A DNA stretch of 64,000 nt from Anastatus disparis (Eukaryota; Arthropoda; Insecta; Hymenoptera; Eupelmidae): the NCBI GenBank assembly GCA_017163975.1, contig JAFFSR010000242.1, positions 2,877,001 to 2,941,000 of the forward strand. Reading direction: 5' to 3'. This document shows, one piece after another, positions 13,980 to 26,585 of this stretch; within the stretch, counting starts at the first letter, position 1, and each line of letters starts with the position of its first letter. The position numbers were made by a program, and so were the translations under genes. The notes beneath the pieces were generated by a model. That model was not told where the DNA came from. It did not search any database and was given only the letters and a program-made list of their open reading frames with translations.

Positions 13980-15519
13980 TATTCGCAATTAAACCCTTCG
14001 GCTCAAACAAGGTATATTTATAAATATAATTTATCAAACACTAAACTTTCAAAACTTTGTCACGCTGTATATTGTATTTGCTATCGATTTTACCAATTAA
14101 TATGAAATTGTTTTCTCATTTTCATTTGACTACCGACTATAAAATGATAGTTTTATGTATTGAAATTCAACGATGATAACGCAAGTGTATGTGATATTCG
14201 AAAACGACATCTAGTGTAGTCACAAAGTATTATTACCGTAATTTGGGAGTTCGTGGATCACTAATGCCGATACAGAAGGCAATGTTTGTTTACGCTACCT
14301 ACGAATGGTAACTATATTTAAAACCTGCACCGCAACGTACGTAATAAAATCGACTCTATTTCAATTAGTTCACAAACGATGTTACAATATGCACTTTAGA
14401 AAATTAATATACATTCACTAGTTAATATCGTATCAGATATCTTTATAATTAGCAAAAACAACGAGTAGGAACTCCCGTTCAATCATTTCCCCTTTTAAAC
14501 CATATATTTAAAAGACCAAACAATCACGGATACCCTTTCCCAGCCAAGCCCTATCAACGCCTGACGTGCATTTGAGATCCATATGATCTTTTCGGTTTCT
14601 GTACGTCGTTCATTGGCTCAACAAAATTGATTACTTTATATAATTAGTTCAGAGTAAAACCGCTAATACACTCATTATAATCTGTTGGCGACTCGTTTAG
14701 TCGGAATTCGACCATTGGATAGGCAACTGCTAAAAGCAAATTATTAGAAACCGTTCAACAAATTTTCACGATCCGATTCCCGGCTACGAGTTAAGGACAG
14801 ATCAAGACGACGCAATATTAAAGTCTTAGTTTTCATCACGTTAAGGTAATCTTAATATTTTCAGTTGGCTAAACTTGCCAACACATTTCGCAAACTAACA
14901 TAAGTTAAATAACTTATAATACGAAACGTAAGAATTCTCATTTGTGCCAGATTACTTTATAATTTGTTTTTAACAGTAGGAGCACTATACGATCGTACCA
15001 TAGGTTTGATATCATTCTTCGTAATTATCCGTTTGTTTTAACACGTTAATAGCATATTTCATATATGAAGGTATTAATGTTGAAATTGGTTGCATTCTTA
15101 TTATTTCATTGTCATGAAAGCAAATATCTATAACTGATCTATAATATGACGAAACAATGTGTCATACTAATAATCGCGTTAGGCAATGGAACAGGGTGCA
15201 TAAAAACAAGAAAATGATTTCGTTGTTTTAAATGACCATGATGAAAACGTCATTCAGTAACAATTACTTACAATGTTACAAAAAGGATAACCAAAGTATG
15301 GTATGGTATATCAATAAGGAGCCATTAAAACGTAACATATATACTTTCATATTTGTTTCATTAGTCGCAATTAATAATTTTACAAGAGTACAGTCGTCTA
15401 TATCGTGTTAATTTACTGATCGCTTCATTTGTTTACTTACGTTTAACGTAACCATAACAACAATTTGTTTTGTAATTGTAATCACAATTCAGTTTTGCTT
15501 TAAGCTTCGAGGTAAAATC
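13980..15519. promoter_or_regulatory. Head-to-head intergenic region between genes III and II
   Basis: 1.5 kb between the 5' ends of two divergently oriented genes, so it should hold both promoters. No TATA box or known operator stands out, and no open frame looks coding. The label rests on gene orientation only. Confidence 0.35.
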
Positions 15520-18500
15520 ATGTTGGCGAAAATGTTGAACGTTGTAATTCGGAAATTTGGTCGTTGCACGCGTCTATTTAACGATGAACCAATTACCAAG
15601 ATCACGGCCCGACCGCCATCGACTCGTTATAAAACCGATTTAGATTTTTTCGATTACAAACCATTTACATGTCTCAATGTGTTGAAACTATTAACATTTT
15701 ATTACCGCGAATATACTTTTATCCCAACCTACCATTCTACCATTTCGGACACAGTTCGCATTGAAATAGGTAAGACTTACAACTATGCATCGGGTACAAG
15801 TGGAAAAATTGCATACTTACCTCCCGAGTCGTCGGCCATAGTCCACTCCATCTTTGCCCGTACTCTCGTAGGACAACTCCAGCCTGAAAATTATTCGGAT
15901 GCGTTCAACGTAACGTACATCTTATATAAAAGGTAATCACACCTGAGATATCTCACTTATTAGGGTTACCTCCCCGACATATAAATTTTTCTAAATTAAA
16001 TTCGCGGATTTACACCGTTGAATATGTACGCGCGATACGATGCTTCTGATTTAATGATTCACAAGCCATAATAAGAATAATAAAATCATTGAATGATTAT
16101 ACTGAAAGAATTTAGTTTTAATTCGAAATTCTTGGAAAAGATATCCGAACAATAGATACGCCCCATTGGTTCAACTATAAATCATTAGAATCGAGCTTGG
16201 CACCTAATACAAATGTACAGCTTAAAGTACCCGGTACTATTACGAATTGTTATCCATTAATGCAGTAATTACGTACACGTAGTAAGCCGCGATAATAATT
16301 GAATTGTTTTTATATAAAGTCAAAATAATTTTGCTATGATTCAGACAATATTGAAAGCGATTTATTGTAAAACATAAAAGGTCAAAGTATCGTGCATCTA
16401 TCATTCTCAGCTGGTCAGTACATATCAACACAGCGGAAACCGTAATTTGAGGGCATCCGAACAATACAAACTTTGTTTTTTTAATACATCTGTTGTACGG
16501 AATTAGTGCAATATGTTTCGTATAATTTCATAGTCAAATCTACGAAAACTCACTTGCGAACGAACTACATAATTGTCCGGAAACAAATGTAATAACCTCA
16601 TAAAAACAAATGGTCAATAATACAATTACTCTTCATTACGGTTGTAAAGAACAGCGTACAGTACCGACATATATATTAACATGATACGTACGCAACCAAG
16701 ATAAAAACTTTTTTAATGATCTATCTCGCCTCTCGGTAGATTTGGACTCATACTTGTGTTTTTAAATTTTTAAACGCTAATGCCGAATCTTAATACATCA
16801 TATAATCTGTCGCAAATGATTCACCTAACATCTAGTTGAGATACAACATGGGCGATGTCAATCGAGTACGGTTTACACTGACGTTACAGGCATATTATAA
16901 CTAAATACTTCATTTAATTCCTAGCAGGTTCAAAATATTATGATATTATATAACTACAAAGTGTAATTGAACGCTGTTACGGATAATATGTTACAAATCA
17001 ATTTTGATATTGACGCGAAATTAGTTATTGTTTTTCTACACGTTATACTACGCAAATTACGATTAGTATTACCACGTCGAATTGAAAATTTACAATTCGT
17101 GGAATCATGTGTGTCTGTAACGAACTCGACTATACTCTTGAAGTCAATATTTTCCTTTTGTTCATGTTTTTGTACCGTTATTGGTTGCGCACATTTGTTA
17201 TGCTTATTAAAAAAAAAAAAAAAAATCTACAATGCGTCCCAAACGAAATACATTCAAAAGTTTGCAAAGAACGTAACAGGAAGCCGAAAAAAACTTGAAT
17301 TTTTTCATTGAATTACTTCCTACTTGATTGCAGTTTTGTCTTTATCGTACTAAATGGAAACTGACATTTATACAAACTATTGTAATACATTTACTAAAAT
17401 AATATCAGTAAATCATATATTATGCTGGTCTCATTTTCTGCATTTTTCTCTATAACTACTGATTGCAAACGATGTTGCCTATACACCATTGTATCGGTAA
17501 CAACAATACGTACTGATTGGCTATTAGAATAAACAAAGTTTTTAAAATGAACTTATAATGGTACCAAAACAAGAATTGCGAACCATTGCATTGCAAAGCT
17601 GCAAATATTACCCATATGTGGTGTATTGATTGTCTTAAACATCTCGTTGAAATTATATTGTGGTTCGAAGAGGTCAATGCGTTTACGTACACTATGAGGT
17701 AACCCAAAAATGAAAATGATATTATAACAATTCGACATTATTCCACAGGCGATTCGATCCTATTTACAAACAGATAAATTACAAGTTATTCAATTCCCAA
17801 TTCGACGATAAATTATTTTCATATAAGTTCGTTGGTGACCTTATCCACAACGATTGGTTAATGCAAAATTTACCGAAAGGACACAAGGATGTGGAACCAA
17901 ATTTTGCGGTCACCAATAAAGAAATTAACAAGCTGCAGCAGAGTCTGAACAAAATACGAGTACAACGGGAGATGGGTTTGATACTACAGAACGCTAACAA
18001 ATACGGTCTGCAATGGGTTTCCCAAGAACGAGAATTAAACGTTCACCTGCGTTATCTCTTGAAAAGGTAAAAATTTCATATTACAATACCGATTGAACAA
18101 ATACTAATTGAATTAACTGTACAGTGGTAGGGAAATACCTAACGTAATCCCGTTACAAATGATAAATATACCACCAAGCTTTCAACCGCCGTTAACGTTG
18201 GAAACTCCAAAATTATATGATTCGAATCCTGATAAGATCATTTCGGGAAATCACAATATTGATGATGATTTCTATTGTACCTTAATAACTGACCAAAATA
18301 ATTCGACAGACTCCGAAATATTGGAATCCAATCCGCGAGGCAGCCTGCTCGTAAAGTAAGCTAAAATGTTGCTTTGTAAACGACTTAATCTGAATACTAA
18401 TCAATTTTACAGGCAAAATAGAAACCAGCTATATGTGATAAAACCCAAACGAGAATCGCCAAATTATCGTAATCTAATTATAAACAGCCACTACATGGAC

Positions 18501-19463
18501 GATTTTCTTTTGTTTAAACAAGAATCTAATTACTTCAACGTCGGTACGTCTTCTGAGAGACGAAGGGAAAACCACGTCACCAAAAAGCGGAAATTAATCA
18601 CTGTGTATTCAGAGGCACAAAAACGGTTCAAACAATCCGACGATACTGAACCCGGTCAGGCTATTGAAAGCGACGAACCAGTAAGCGAATTGGAGAAACG
18701 CAACAAACCTGTTATCAAATCCATTGAAATTGTGAACTACGATATTCGTTCAATACCATCAAAAACAACTAAATCAGAATCTACTACAACGATGTCAGGC
18801 CTACTAGCAGATAAATCTGACATTAACGTAACAAAGTCACCTTTCTCAGAAGATGATGACACGGATTTAAAATTACAAACTAGAACTGACTTCTTCGAAC
18901 AACTTGGACGGGATCAAGCATTACAAGACTGCGACACGATTACCATCGAAAGCAATATAGAATTAATGAATGATAACATTGTAACAGAAGTGCATACAGT
19001 CGATAATCTACCTGAATCGGAAGGAACGAGTAGCTCGGAGATCGAGACCCATTTTGACGAAGGATCGGCGTTGGTCGAGCAGTCGGGTTTGACAGAATTC
19101 ACACCAATTGTTACGCGTACGTGGAAAAAGAGCAAGCACCTACTCACTGTTACCAAGACTTATAAGAGACCGACGATAAGTGGCAATTTGGAACGGGACA
19201 AAATTTATATCGTTAAAACACATAATCAACCGCCTTGGCCGTGCATTTACGTCGGACTGAAAACCAAGGTGTCCCACGAAATTGTGTTAATAAGAAGTGA
19301 TGCGCCCGATAAAGATACAGTAACAGTGCCTAAACTACAGCTTCATGAATATGAAGAGAGCATTATCGTGGAAGCCCTCGATAACCCCGAATACGTGAAT
19401 TATAGAGAAAGATTGGCAGCTGCGAAAAATTACGTACTTACTTATTTGAAAGCCGAAAATTAA
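15520..19463 (+). CDS. Gene II: four-exon protein with C-terminal PWWP-like domain, paralogue of gene I
   Basis: Function unknown. Exons 15520-15932, 17749-18066, 18125-18355 and 18413-19463 join with consistent phase (2, 2, 2) and canonical GT-AG introns of about 1.8 kb, 58 and 57 bp; the product is 670 residues. The start is the first Met (MLAKMLN), although the frame stays open upstream. Motifs shared with gene I appear in the same order: RRFDPIY, KLFSYKFV, ILQNANKYG, SGREIPNVIP, KRESPNYRNLI. Exon 4 starts with a basic patch (KKRK), runs through an acidic Ser/Thr-rich stretch of about 200 residues and ends in a PWWP-like domain near residues 585-660 (PPWPCIYVG, VPKLQLHEYE, then a helix with NYRERLAAAKNYV). 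A chromatin reader is the obvious guess, but only by analogy. A RecQ-type helicase follows 1.2 kb downstream on the same strand. Confidence 0.75.
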
Positions 19464-20650
19464 GAATAATAACTAGAAGCGTAAGATCGTAAAAAAAAAT
19501 TACCAATTGTCCAATATTGTATGATACTTAGCAATGGTCATTTAATCGGTATTAGAAATATAATAATAATTTGTAAGATTAATTATCATTATGTCTATTT
19601 TATCGCGTCTCATTTCGGACTATTGAATAAATCATTACAATAAAAAGTACTGAATACACGTTGCAATTGAACGACGCGTTAATGTCGTATTTCTCTAGTA
19701 GTTCAATATTATTATAATCTCACATTAATTTTTTTCATTTGGTACAAAATACGCGAAAAGTACAATAAGGCACGCCTGATTTCAATGATAAATTCCGTTC
19801 ATACTTATTCAACATTAAATGATCATTAAAAATTTAGTAGATGCGTACAAACATTATAATATTTAAACTAAATGCCAAGTGTTGTATGATAATTATTATT
19901 AGTCATTAGATGGTAGTATATAAGTAGATTTTCTTATAAAATATAAAATTGTGTCATAATCCATTTTAGCGCGCCACAAATCTGACTAGTATGTAAATCA
20001 TTCATTTGTACAGGACTGAATACATTATCGCTATGAACAAGTTGCGATGATGATTAATTGTGATTAACCGGACAACTTAAAATTACCATAAAAGGTGAAT
20101 TACTGAACTTTGAATGACTGTCCGTCGAACGTGATAAGGTTAATAAAGTTAAAATTACAGCTTATCCAGTGATACTCGCTAATATTCAAACTGTTCAAAT
20201 TCATATTTAATTTCTAATCGTTTAAAACGATAAGCCAAAGTCAACTATTAGTTAAAATTTTCACAAACTGCTCTATAATTATTGTAGTAATGTTATTGTA
20301 ACATTCGTTCGATTAATAAGAATCTTAACTAGTATAATCCGTTTTTTTTTAAGTAACGCAACCAAGGCTTATCTCCTAAATACATAATACTATTAACAAA
20401 TTATCTTGTACAATTGACAACATTAAAATGTAATTTACAATTTGTTTAAGAATACTAATTTTGACTCGTTAATTACCATTAATAAAACGATATTAATTTA
20501 ACAATTAATTGTATGTTATTGATTATATGCCATGTGTCGGCTCGAACTTATAACCACTTTCGATTCGAATTTGGAAATTGTACCTGTCATCGGAAATAAA
20601 TATATTTTAATTAATGTGTTGTTGTGATATGACCTGTTCGCAGTTTACCA
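19464..20650. other. Intergenic and probable 3' UTR of gene II
   Basis: AT-rich, no coding signal. AATAAA hexamers at 19,626-19,631 and 19,639-19,644, about 165 bp after the gene II stop, are plausible poly(A) signals. A CGCAG just before the RecQ start (20,638-20,642) could be an acceptor for an upstream non-coding exon. Confidence 0.5.
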
Positions 20651-22780
20651 ATGGAGCGAGTAGTATTAGGCGAACTACACACTCATTGCCAAATTACATT
20701 TGGACATCGAGAATTCCGAAATGATCAGTTACAGATAATAACTAGTAATTTGAATGATTGTCACGTTTTCGTCGTCAAAAATACCGGATATGGAAAATCG
20801 CTAACCTTCCAATTACCTGCATTGATTGATCAGTTGTACATTGTAATCAGCCCGTTAAAATCTCTGATTGACGATCACATAAATTATTTAAAAAGTAAAC
20901 ATGTAAGTATGACGTGCGGATTGTCGATGTTACCAATTAAGTGATATTTGTTAATAAAACTCATTTAAATATTATAATCCTAGCGGCTATGCAGTAATAA
21001 TAGTTATGGTTTACCAAAGTTTTGTTTAATTTATTGGTCTCCGATTTTTGAGTGCCTGTGAAATTGAGCAATTTTGCTATATCTGTTGTATAATATATAA
21101 TTATGGTTGATGTAGCGCCAGTTGTTGTGCTTGCTTAGTACAGCAGATCCACCCACGTTATGTCGAATGTCTTATTAAACTAATACAAACTGACTACTGG
21201 ATTAATATCCAGTTGGTATAGACAAATACAATATAATTAACTCCCGTAAACTCAGATTGTAAATTTTATGTGGTATATTATATCGTGTTGTATATTAATT
21301 TTAAACTCAATATGCTTGTTGAACATTTTGTCGAATGTGAATCAATGTCGTAATGGTATAATGCTCTCTAGTCGATAATCAGTAAAAAAATAATAGTTAG
21401 TTACACGAATAATAATTTAACCAAATAAATTGGTACGTGAATATGAACCAGTATACACTTGTCCACGTGACAATGACCGTTAAAGGATTCGATAGATTTT
21501 AACCATAATTCATTTTAGGTACCTGTACTGTGTTTGATGTCAACCTTAAATCCCAAGACAGTTCAAATCTTGCAACGGTCCATAGCCACTCCTCAAGAAG
21601 TGTTGAAATACAAATTGATTTATATAACGCCAGAAAAATTAATTCAAAATCAGCTAATCAGATCGTTCATGGCTGCGATTGTTGAATCTAATTATGTGAA
21701 ACGAATAATTTTTGATGAAGCACACGTTATTATCTTGTGGGGCCGAACTTTCAGAAAATCTTGTACTGAAGTAATTGCGTATTTAATAGATGAACTTAGA
21801 ATCAATTGTCCTTTTTCTTTCTATACTGCAACGTTGCATTATTCAGACTTGTTGTATCTACAAAATAAGATGAACGATGATCGTGTGCTGATGGAATATC
21901 ATGGTTCGTATTTTATAATTAAAAATTGGTAGATACTAATCCGATCTGTTACAGGTAATCAAGCACGGTACAATTTGAAATTAATTGTCATCGACATGAA
22001 ATACATTTACAGCCATAATACTCTGCAAATTGGAATTATCTCGACATTACAAAACATTATAAATCGAAACTTTTATAACACTTCTCAACAGGATTTAGAC
22101 AGACAATTGCACGTAACCGATACCATACCCTACGATGTATTCGCTTCACTCAAATTCAACATTGTTAAAACTTTATTAAAAACAGTGTTCCGCAACAAAA
22201 AGGGAATCATATATTGTTGGAAGATAAGTACGTGTATTAAATTAAAATACTATTTAGCTACTAAAGATTTATGGAATGTCTTGGTTTTTACGTCACAAAC
22301 ACCTTTGACGGAAAAGAGAGAAATATTGAAATTGTTTAAATCGAATCAAAAATCATACGTAATTATCGCCACATTGGCGTTTGGAATGGGTGTTGATAGC
22401 AATGATGTTGATTTCGTCGTCCAATACGATATGTTTAGTAATATTAATGAATATATCCAGCAAATAGGCCGTGCCGGACGAGACGGTCGTACCGCTGTTT
22501 GCATTGCTCTTTTTTGCTACGGTGATTACATACGGTCAGTATTGCGTTTGGATACGCGTAAATGGTAGCTATCTCAGTAAATTAGCCTGTTGTTTATTGT
22601 TTCAGATTAAAAGGATATAAACGAGTTGAACAAAAAAAATACAACTTGGAGAATGAGGAATACGTTAGACGATCACGAGAATTGTACAACCTGTTAATAT
22701 TCATGAAAGAACAAAACGTATGCAGACATAGGAATATATCATTTTATTTTAGACACGCTATACCGCAAATAAATTGTTAA
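20651..22780 (+). CDS. RecQ-family DNA helicase, compact, catalytic core only
   Basis: An ATP-dependent 3'-5' DNA helicase of the RecQ family by motif content. Four exons, 20651-20902, 21519-21903, 21955-22534 and 22606-22780, join in frame (phases 0, 1, 2) to about 463 residues. Motifs appear in order: motif 0 FGHREFRNDQ, motif I NTGYGKSLTFQLP, Ia ISPLKSLIDDH, YITPE, motif II DEAHVIILWG, III FYTATLH, the RYNLK element after exon 2, IV IIYCWKISTCIKL, V ATLAFGMGVD and VI QQIGRAGRDGR. The Walker lysine, DEAH box and arginine finger are all kept. The WG-TFR part of motif II departs from the usual WGHDFR. After motif VI there is only a trace of the zinc-binding region (NVCRHRNISFYF), and no RQC winged helix or HRDC domain. 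The frame stops next to EnSpm transposase sequence, so the C-terminus may have been lost. The donor of exon 2 (GTTCGT) is weak. Confidence 0.88.
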
Positions 22781-24229
22781 AATGTTTCCTTTGGGGTGTT
22801 GTGTGGATTCTGTTGCAAGATGTGCTATTTTAAATATGAAAAAATTTAACGGCATTTTTGGTTGTACTTTTTGTGAACATCCGACGGTAAATGTTGACGG
22901 AGTTCGTAAATATCCTCTATTAAAAAATGTTCCTAAAGACAGAACCGATAAGAGCATAAAGTCTAAAATGTTAATACCTGTTACAAATAAAAAAAAGATA
23001 CTCTTGGGATATGGGGCCCTTCTTGTCTCCTGAATTTAGAGGGTTTTGACCTCTCGAAGGGAATGATTGTTGACTTTATGCATTCTTGTTTACTTGGCGT
23101 TATTGAATTGCACACGGAAATAATATTGACAACTAGCAGTGCTGAATTCTACATTGGATCTCCTGCAGCTATTCGTATAATTAATAAACGATTACTATCT
23201 ATTAGAACTCCGACATGTGTTGCGAATGTACCTAAAAGTATAGATGAAAGAAAGAATTGGAAAGCTTCTCATTGGTTAATTTGGCTTTTATTCGGATCCA
23301 TCCCATGTCTATACGGATTATTGCCTAAAATATATTTAAACCACTTATCATTGTTTGTGACAGCTATGACTATACTTTTGCAAGACAGTATATCTCCCGA
23401 AGAACTTAAAATTTCAAAAAAGTTATTGATTAAATATGTTTATCAGTTTAATGTATTTTTTGGAGATAAGTATATGCATTATAATATTCATTTATTATTA
23501 CATCTTTCTGATACAGTAAAAAATTGGGGTCCGCTATGGGCTATCAATACTTTTCCGTTCGAAAATCAAAATAAAAATTTATTACAAATGAAGAAGTGCA
23601 ATTACCATATTGCAAAGCAAATAGCAATCAGATTACTGACGTATCAGCAGATTCCTCTATTGGAATTAAATAGTTCTATATCACAGCAAGTAAAAGATTT
23701 TTGTGAGGAATTAAACAGTAATCGGTTAAAAAAGGTTTTTCAAGTCGATGATTGTATATTAATAGGGAAAGGAAGACATCACACTCTATCTGAAAAAGAA
23801 ATCAAATGTCTTCGTTTGAATAATATGAATTTCAATCAAATAACTAGTTGTAAAAAATTTCAAAAAATAATATATAAAAGTTGCAGGTATTCAACATGTT
23901 TTTATTCAAGAAATAAAAAAACAAATGATTCTATTTTTGAAACTAATGATAACCAATTTGGGATTATTATATCTATATGCTTGATCAAACATAATAATAA
24001 AAATGAAGTATTCATTTTCTTTAAATCCCTAAAAATACAACCTATTCCAATTTTAAATGACAGTGACATAAAAGACATAATGAATTTAAAAAGATGTTCG
24101 ATTGATCCTAATGACGTTAGTTGTATCAAATATTCTACTCTTTATAGACCATGTATTATATTAAAATGCAATAATCAATATTGTTTAAGCTTACTTGTAA
24201 AAGGTGTTATTGGTCGTTGTGTCAATTAA
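22781..24229 (+). pseudogene. EnSpm/CACTA-type transposase fragment, frameshifted
   Basis: Two overlapping reading frames together match the transposase of animal EnSpm/CACTA elements. The first (from about 22,781) has DSVARCAILNMKKFNG and a CTFCEHP cysteine motif, as seen in that family. A shift of frame in an A8 run near 22,990 leads into GIWGPSCLLNL, FDLSKGMIVDFMHSCLLGV and, further on, NWGPLWAINTFPFENQNKNL. That last segment corresponds to the conserved C-terminal region (DUF4218-like) of these transposases. The N-terminal part is missing and the reading frame is broken, so it should be inactive. Coding begins directly where the RecQ frame ends. Stop at 24,227-24,229. Confidence 0.75.
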
Positions 24230-24539
24230 AATAATATGTAACGTTTGTTTATGAATTTTTATGAAATAAATAAAAAATATATACAACTGTACATGATTTA
24301 TATTTATTTTTACTAAATTATTATGGTATTAAATATACTTTTACAATAAATCTTCTTAAATTATTAACAACAATCATTTATAAATAATAAACTTTTATAA
24401 CGTTTATAAAGAGTTATAATTTATCAGAATATACTAATCAAACCCAATATAAAATAGCTAATAACTGTTATTATTCTGTTATTCGTTAATTGATTCATAA
24501 ATATTAAATACTTATAAAAGCTAATAATATAAGAGACTA
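24230..24539. other. AT-rich flank of the EnSpm fragment
   Basis: Very AT-rich non-coding sequence between the transposase stop and the tandem repeat. Scattered degenerate copies of AAAGCTAATA link it to the repeat that follows; both may be the non-coding part of one element. Confidence 0.4.
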
Positions 24540-25140
24540 AAAAAATAATATTAGAAACTTATAAAAGCTAATAAAAGCTAATAACTGTTATCACTTTGTT
24601 TGCAACATTTAATTTTCCAAAACTTAAAAGCTAATAAAAACTAATGAAATTTTTAAAAAATTAATAAAAGCTAATAATATAAGAAATTAGAAAAAGCTAT
24701 AATATTAGAAACTTATAAAAGCTAATAAAAGCTAATAACTGTTATCACTTTGTTTGCAACATTTAATTTCCCAAAACTTAAAAGCTAATAAAAACTAATG
24801 AAATCATTAAAAAATTAATAAAAGCTAATAATATAAGAAATTAGAAAAAGCTATAATATTAGAAACTTATAAAAGCTAATAAAAGCTAATAACTGTTATC
24901 ACTTTGTTTGCAACATTTAATTTCCCAAAACTTAAAAGCTAATAAAAACTAATGAAATCATTAAAAACTTAATAAAAGCTAATAATATAAGAAATTAGAA
25001 AAAGCTATAATATTAGAAACTTATAAAAGCTAATAAAAGCTAATAACTGTTTTTATCACTTTGTTTGCAACATTTAATTTCCCAAAACTTAAAAGCTAAT
25101 AAAAACTAATGAAATCATTAAAAAATTAATAAAAGCTAAT
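24540..25140. repeat. Tandem repeat, ~154-bp unit, about four copies
   Basis: The unit contains AAAAGCTAATAAAAGCTAAT, then a TCACTTTGTTTGCAAC block, then further AAAGCTAATA and CTATAATATTAGAAAC segments. The landmark ACTTATAAAAGC recurs at about 24,557, 24,711, 24,865 and 25,019, giving a constant 154-bp period. Copies are nearly identical, apart from small indels such as extra T residues in the last one, which indicates recent expansion. It carries a shorter internal repeat, GCTAATAAAA. Confidence 0.85.
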
Positions 25141-26580
25141 AAAATCTTAAAAAATCTAATAATAATTATTTATTATTATTAGATTCCGAATTCTTTATGT
25201 TATAAACTACTAACAAAAGCTATTAAAATCTTATAACTATTATTAAGAATTATAATTAGTTTATAAGTCTTATTAGCATGAGATTATTTCCGCCTGGGTT
25301 ATAATAGATAATACATTAATTTATTTTTATTATTAAATATTATACCAAACTATGAAACAATATTAATATTAAATAAAATTGGTAACCACAATATAACTTT
25401 TATCAATTATTTTTAATGAGAAACGAGTTTGATGAAAAAATTAAATTTATGTATCCCATTCACGATATTACATCAGTTAGTGGGGTTGACAAATTTTTTC
25501 TAAATCACAGTCTTGAGAACTATATCACAGCTTTCTTCAACAGTTAATTCATTCTCGCTGCAACCATTGTTTACACTGTTTTTAATAACCTCAAATTTTA
25601 CACTTTCCTACTCTTCTCCAATAGACTTGTTAAACTTATTGACTTGATGATACATTAGTCTATTTTCTTCCTTTTTTTTAAATTTTCTTTTCTTATTTGA
25701 AAACTCCGTACTTTTCAAAAAATGAACTACTTTATTAATTTGTGTCTGTTTTGAAGTTCTCTCAAGTTTTGGAAACTCTAACGCTTTTTCTCTCTTCCTC
25801 GTTTTCTCTTCCTCTCTCTCTCTTTTAGCATACTTACAAGGTAAGGTTAAAACAGAGTCATGTCAGCCTGAGGACTAACCTTAAATCTCTAAAATATTTA
25901 TTTAAAGTCTCTGTCATTTTTATTATGCTGTAACATAACTTTTAGGCTTTTTGTAATCCGTTTTAACTTTACCGTATTAGCAAGTTAATTTTTGTAAAGA
26001 AAATCTCTTCGTTAAAGAAAAGAAATATATCTATAAATTTATTTGAATAAAGTATATATCTATATATATTGGCAATTTCGCCATATTTTGGTCATTTTGT
26101 GATTAAAAAATTAGTCATGAAAAAATGACTAATAAATGACTAATGGCCATTTTTGAATGGTCTATTTTCTACCAGGGTACTCTCCTTATTAGTAAAGTGG
26201 TTATTGTTGAGATAATAAAGTACTGTATACAACTCAGGAATAAAGTCTATTTTTCCTTCGGGTATTTGCTCTCATCGCTTTGTTTTACTCGTTATCGCAA
26301 ACTCCATCCACAGTAAAAAATTTTTATTTCACTCTCTAGTTGCATAATGTACTATTTTATGCTAATATTTCTCTTAGAAAATAATTTAAAAACAAAAAAT
26401 AATTATTTGTTATGAAAATTTGGAGTCATGGACATTTCTCCAGAACGACAAAACTCCAGCCAATAAGAGGACATAAATTTGAATATCTCCAACCAATGAG
26501 GTAATCAAGAAAATTTGGTTATTCTAATAACTATGACAGTTTGAGGTTAATTATTAAGTAACAAATTTATTTCCTTCCTA
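25141..26580. other. Non-coding AT-rich stretch
   Basis: No coding signal. It includes short CT-rich runs near 25,800 and a palindromic ATGACTAATAAATGACTAAT region near 26,115. No mobile-element ends were recognised. Confidence 0.5.
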
Positions 26581-26585
26581 AGAAA

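Noticed and set aside
16967..17311. Open frame of about 114 codons between exons 1 and 2 of gene II
   Set aside because: Falls in the intron, includes a poly-A run read as poly-Lys, and has no matching segment in gene I.
3000..17400. Recurring AACTGACATTT motif in non-coding parts (about 3,142, 11,252 and 17,354)
   Set aside because: Too short and too few copies in AT-rich DNA to distinguish from chance without a count against background.
1..22780. Integrated polydnavirus-type or other viral DNA as the source of the left cluster
   Set aside because: Low coding density and introns would fit, but no viral hallmark gene or excision motif was seen.
20651..22780. Subtelomeric helicase of the fungal or Y'-element type
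   Set aside because: Motifs are those of ordinary RecQ, and no telomeric repeat such as TTAGG arrays is present.
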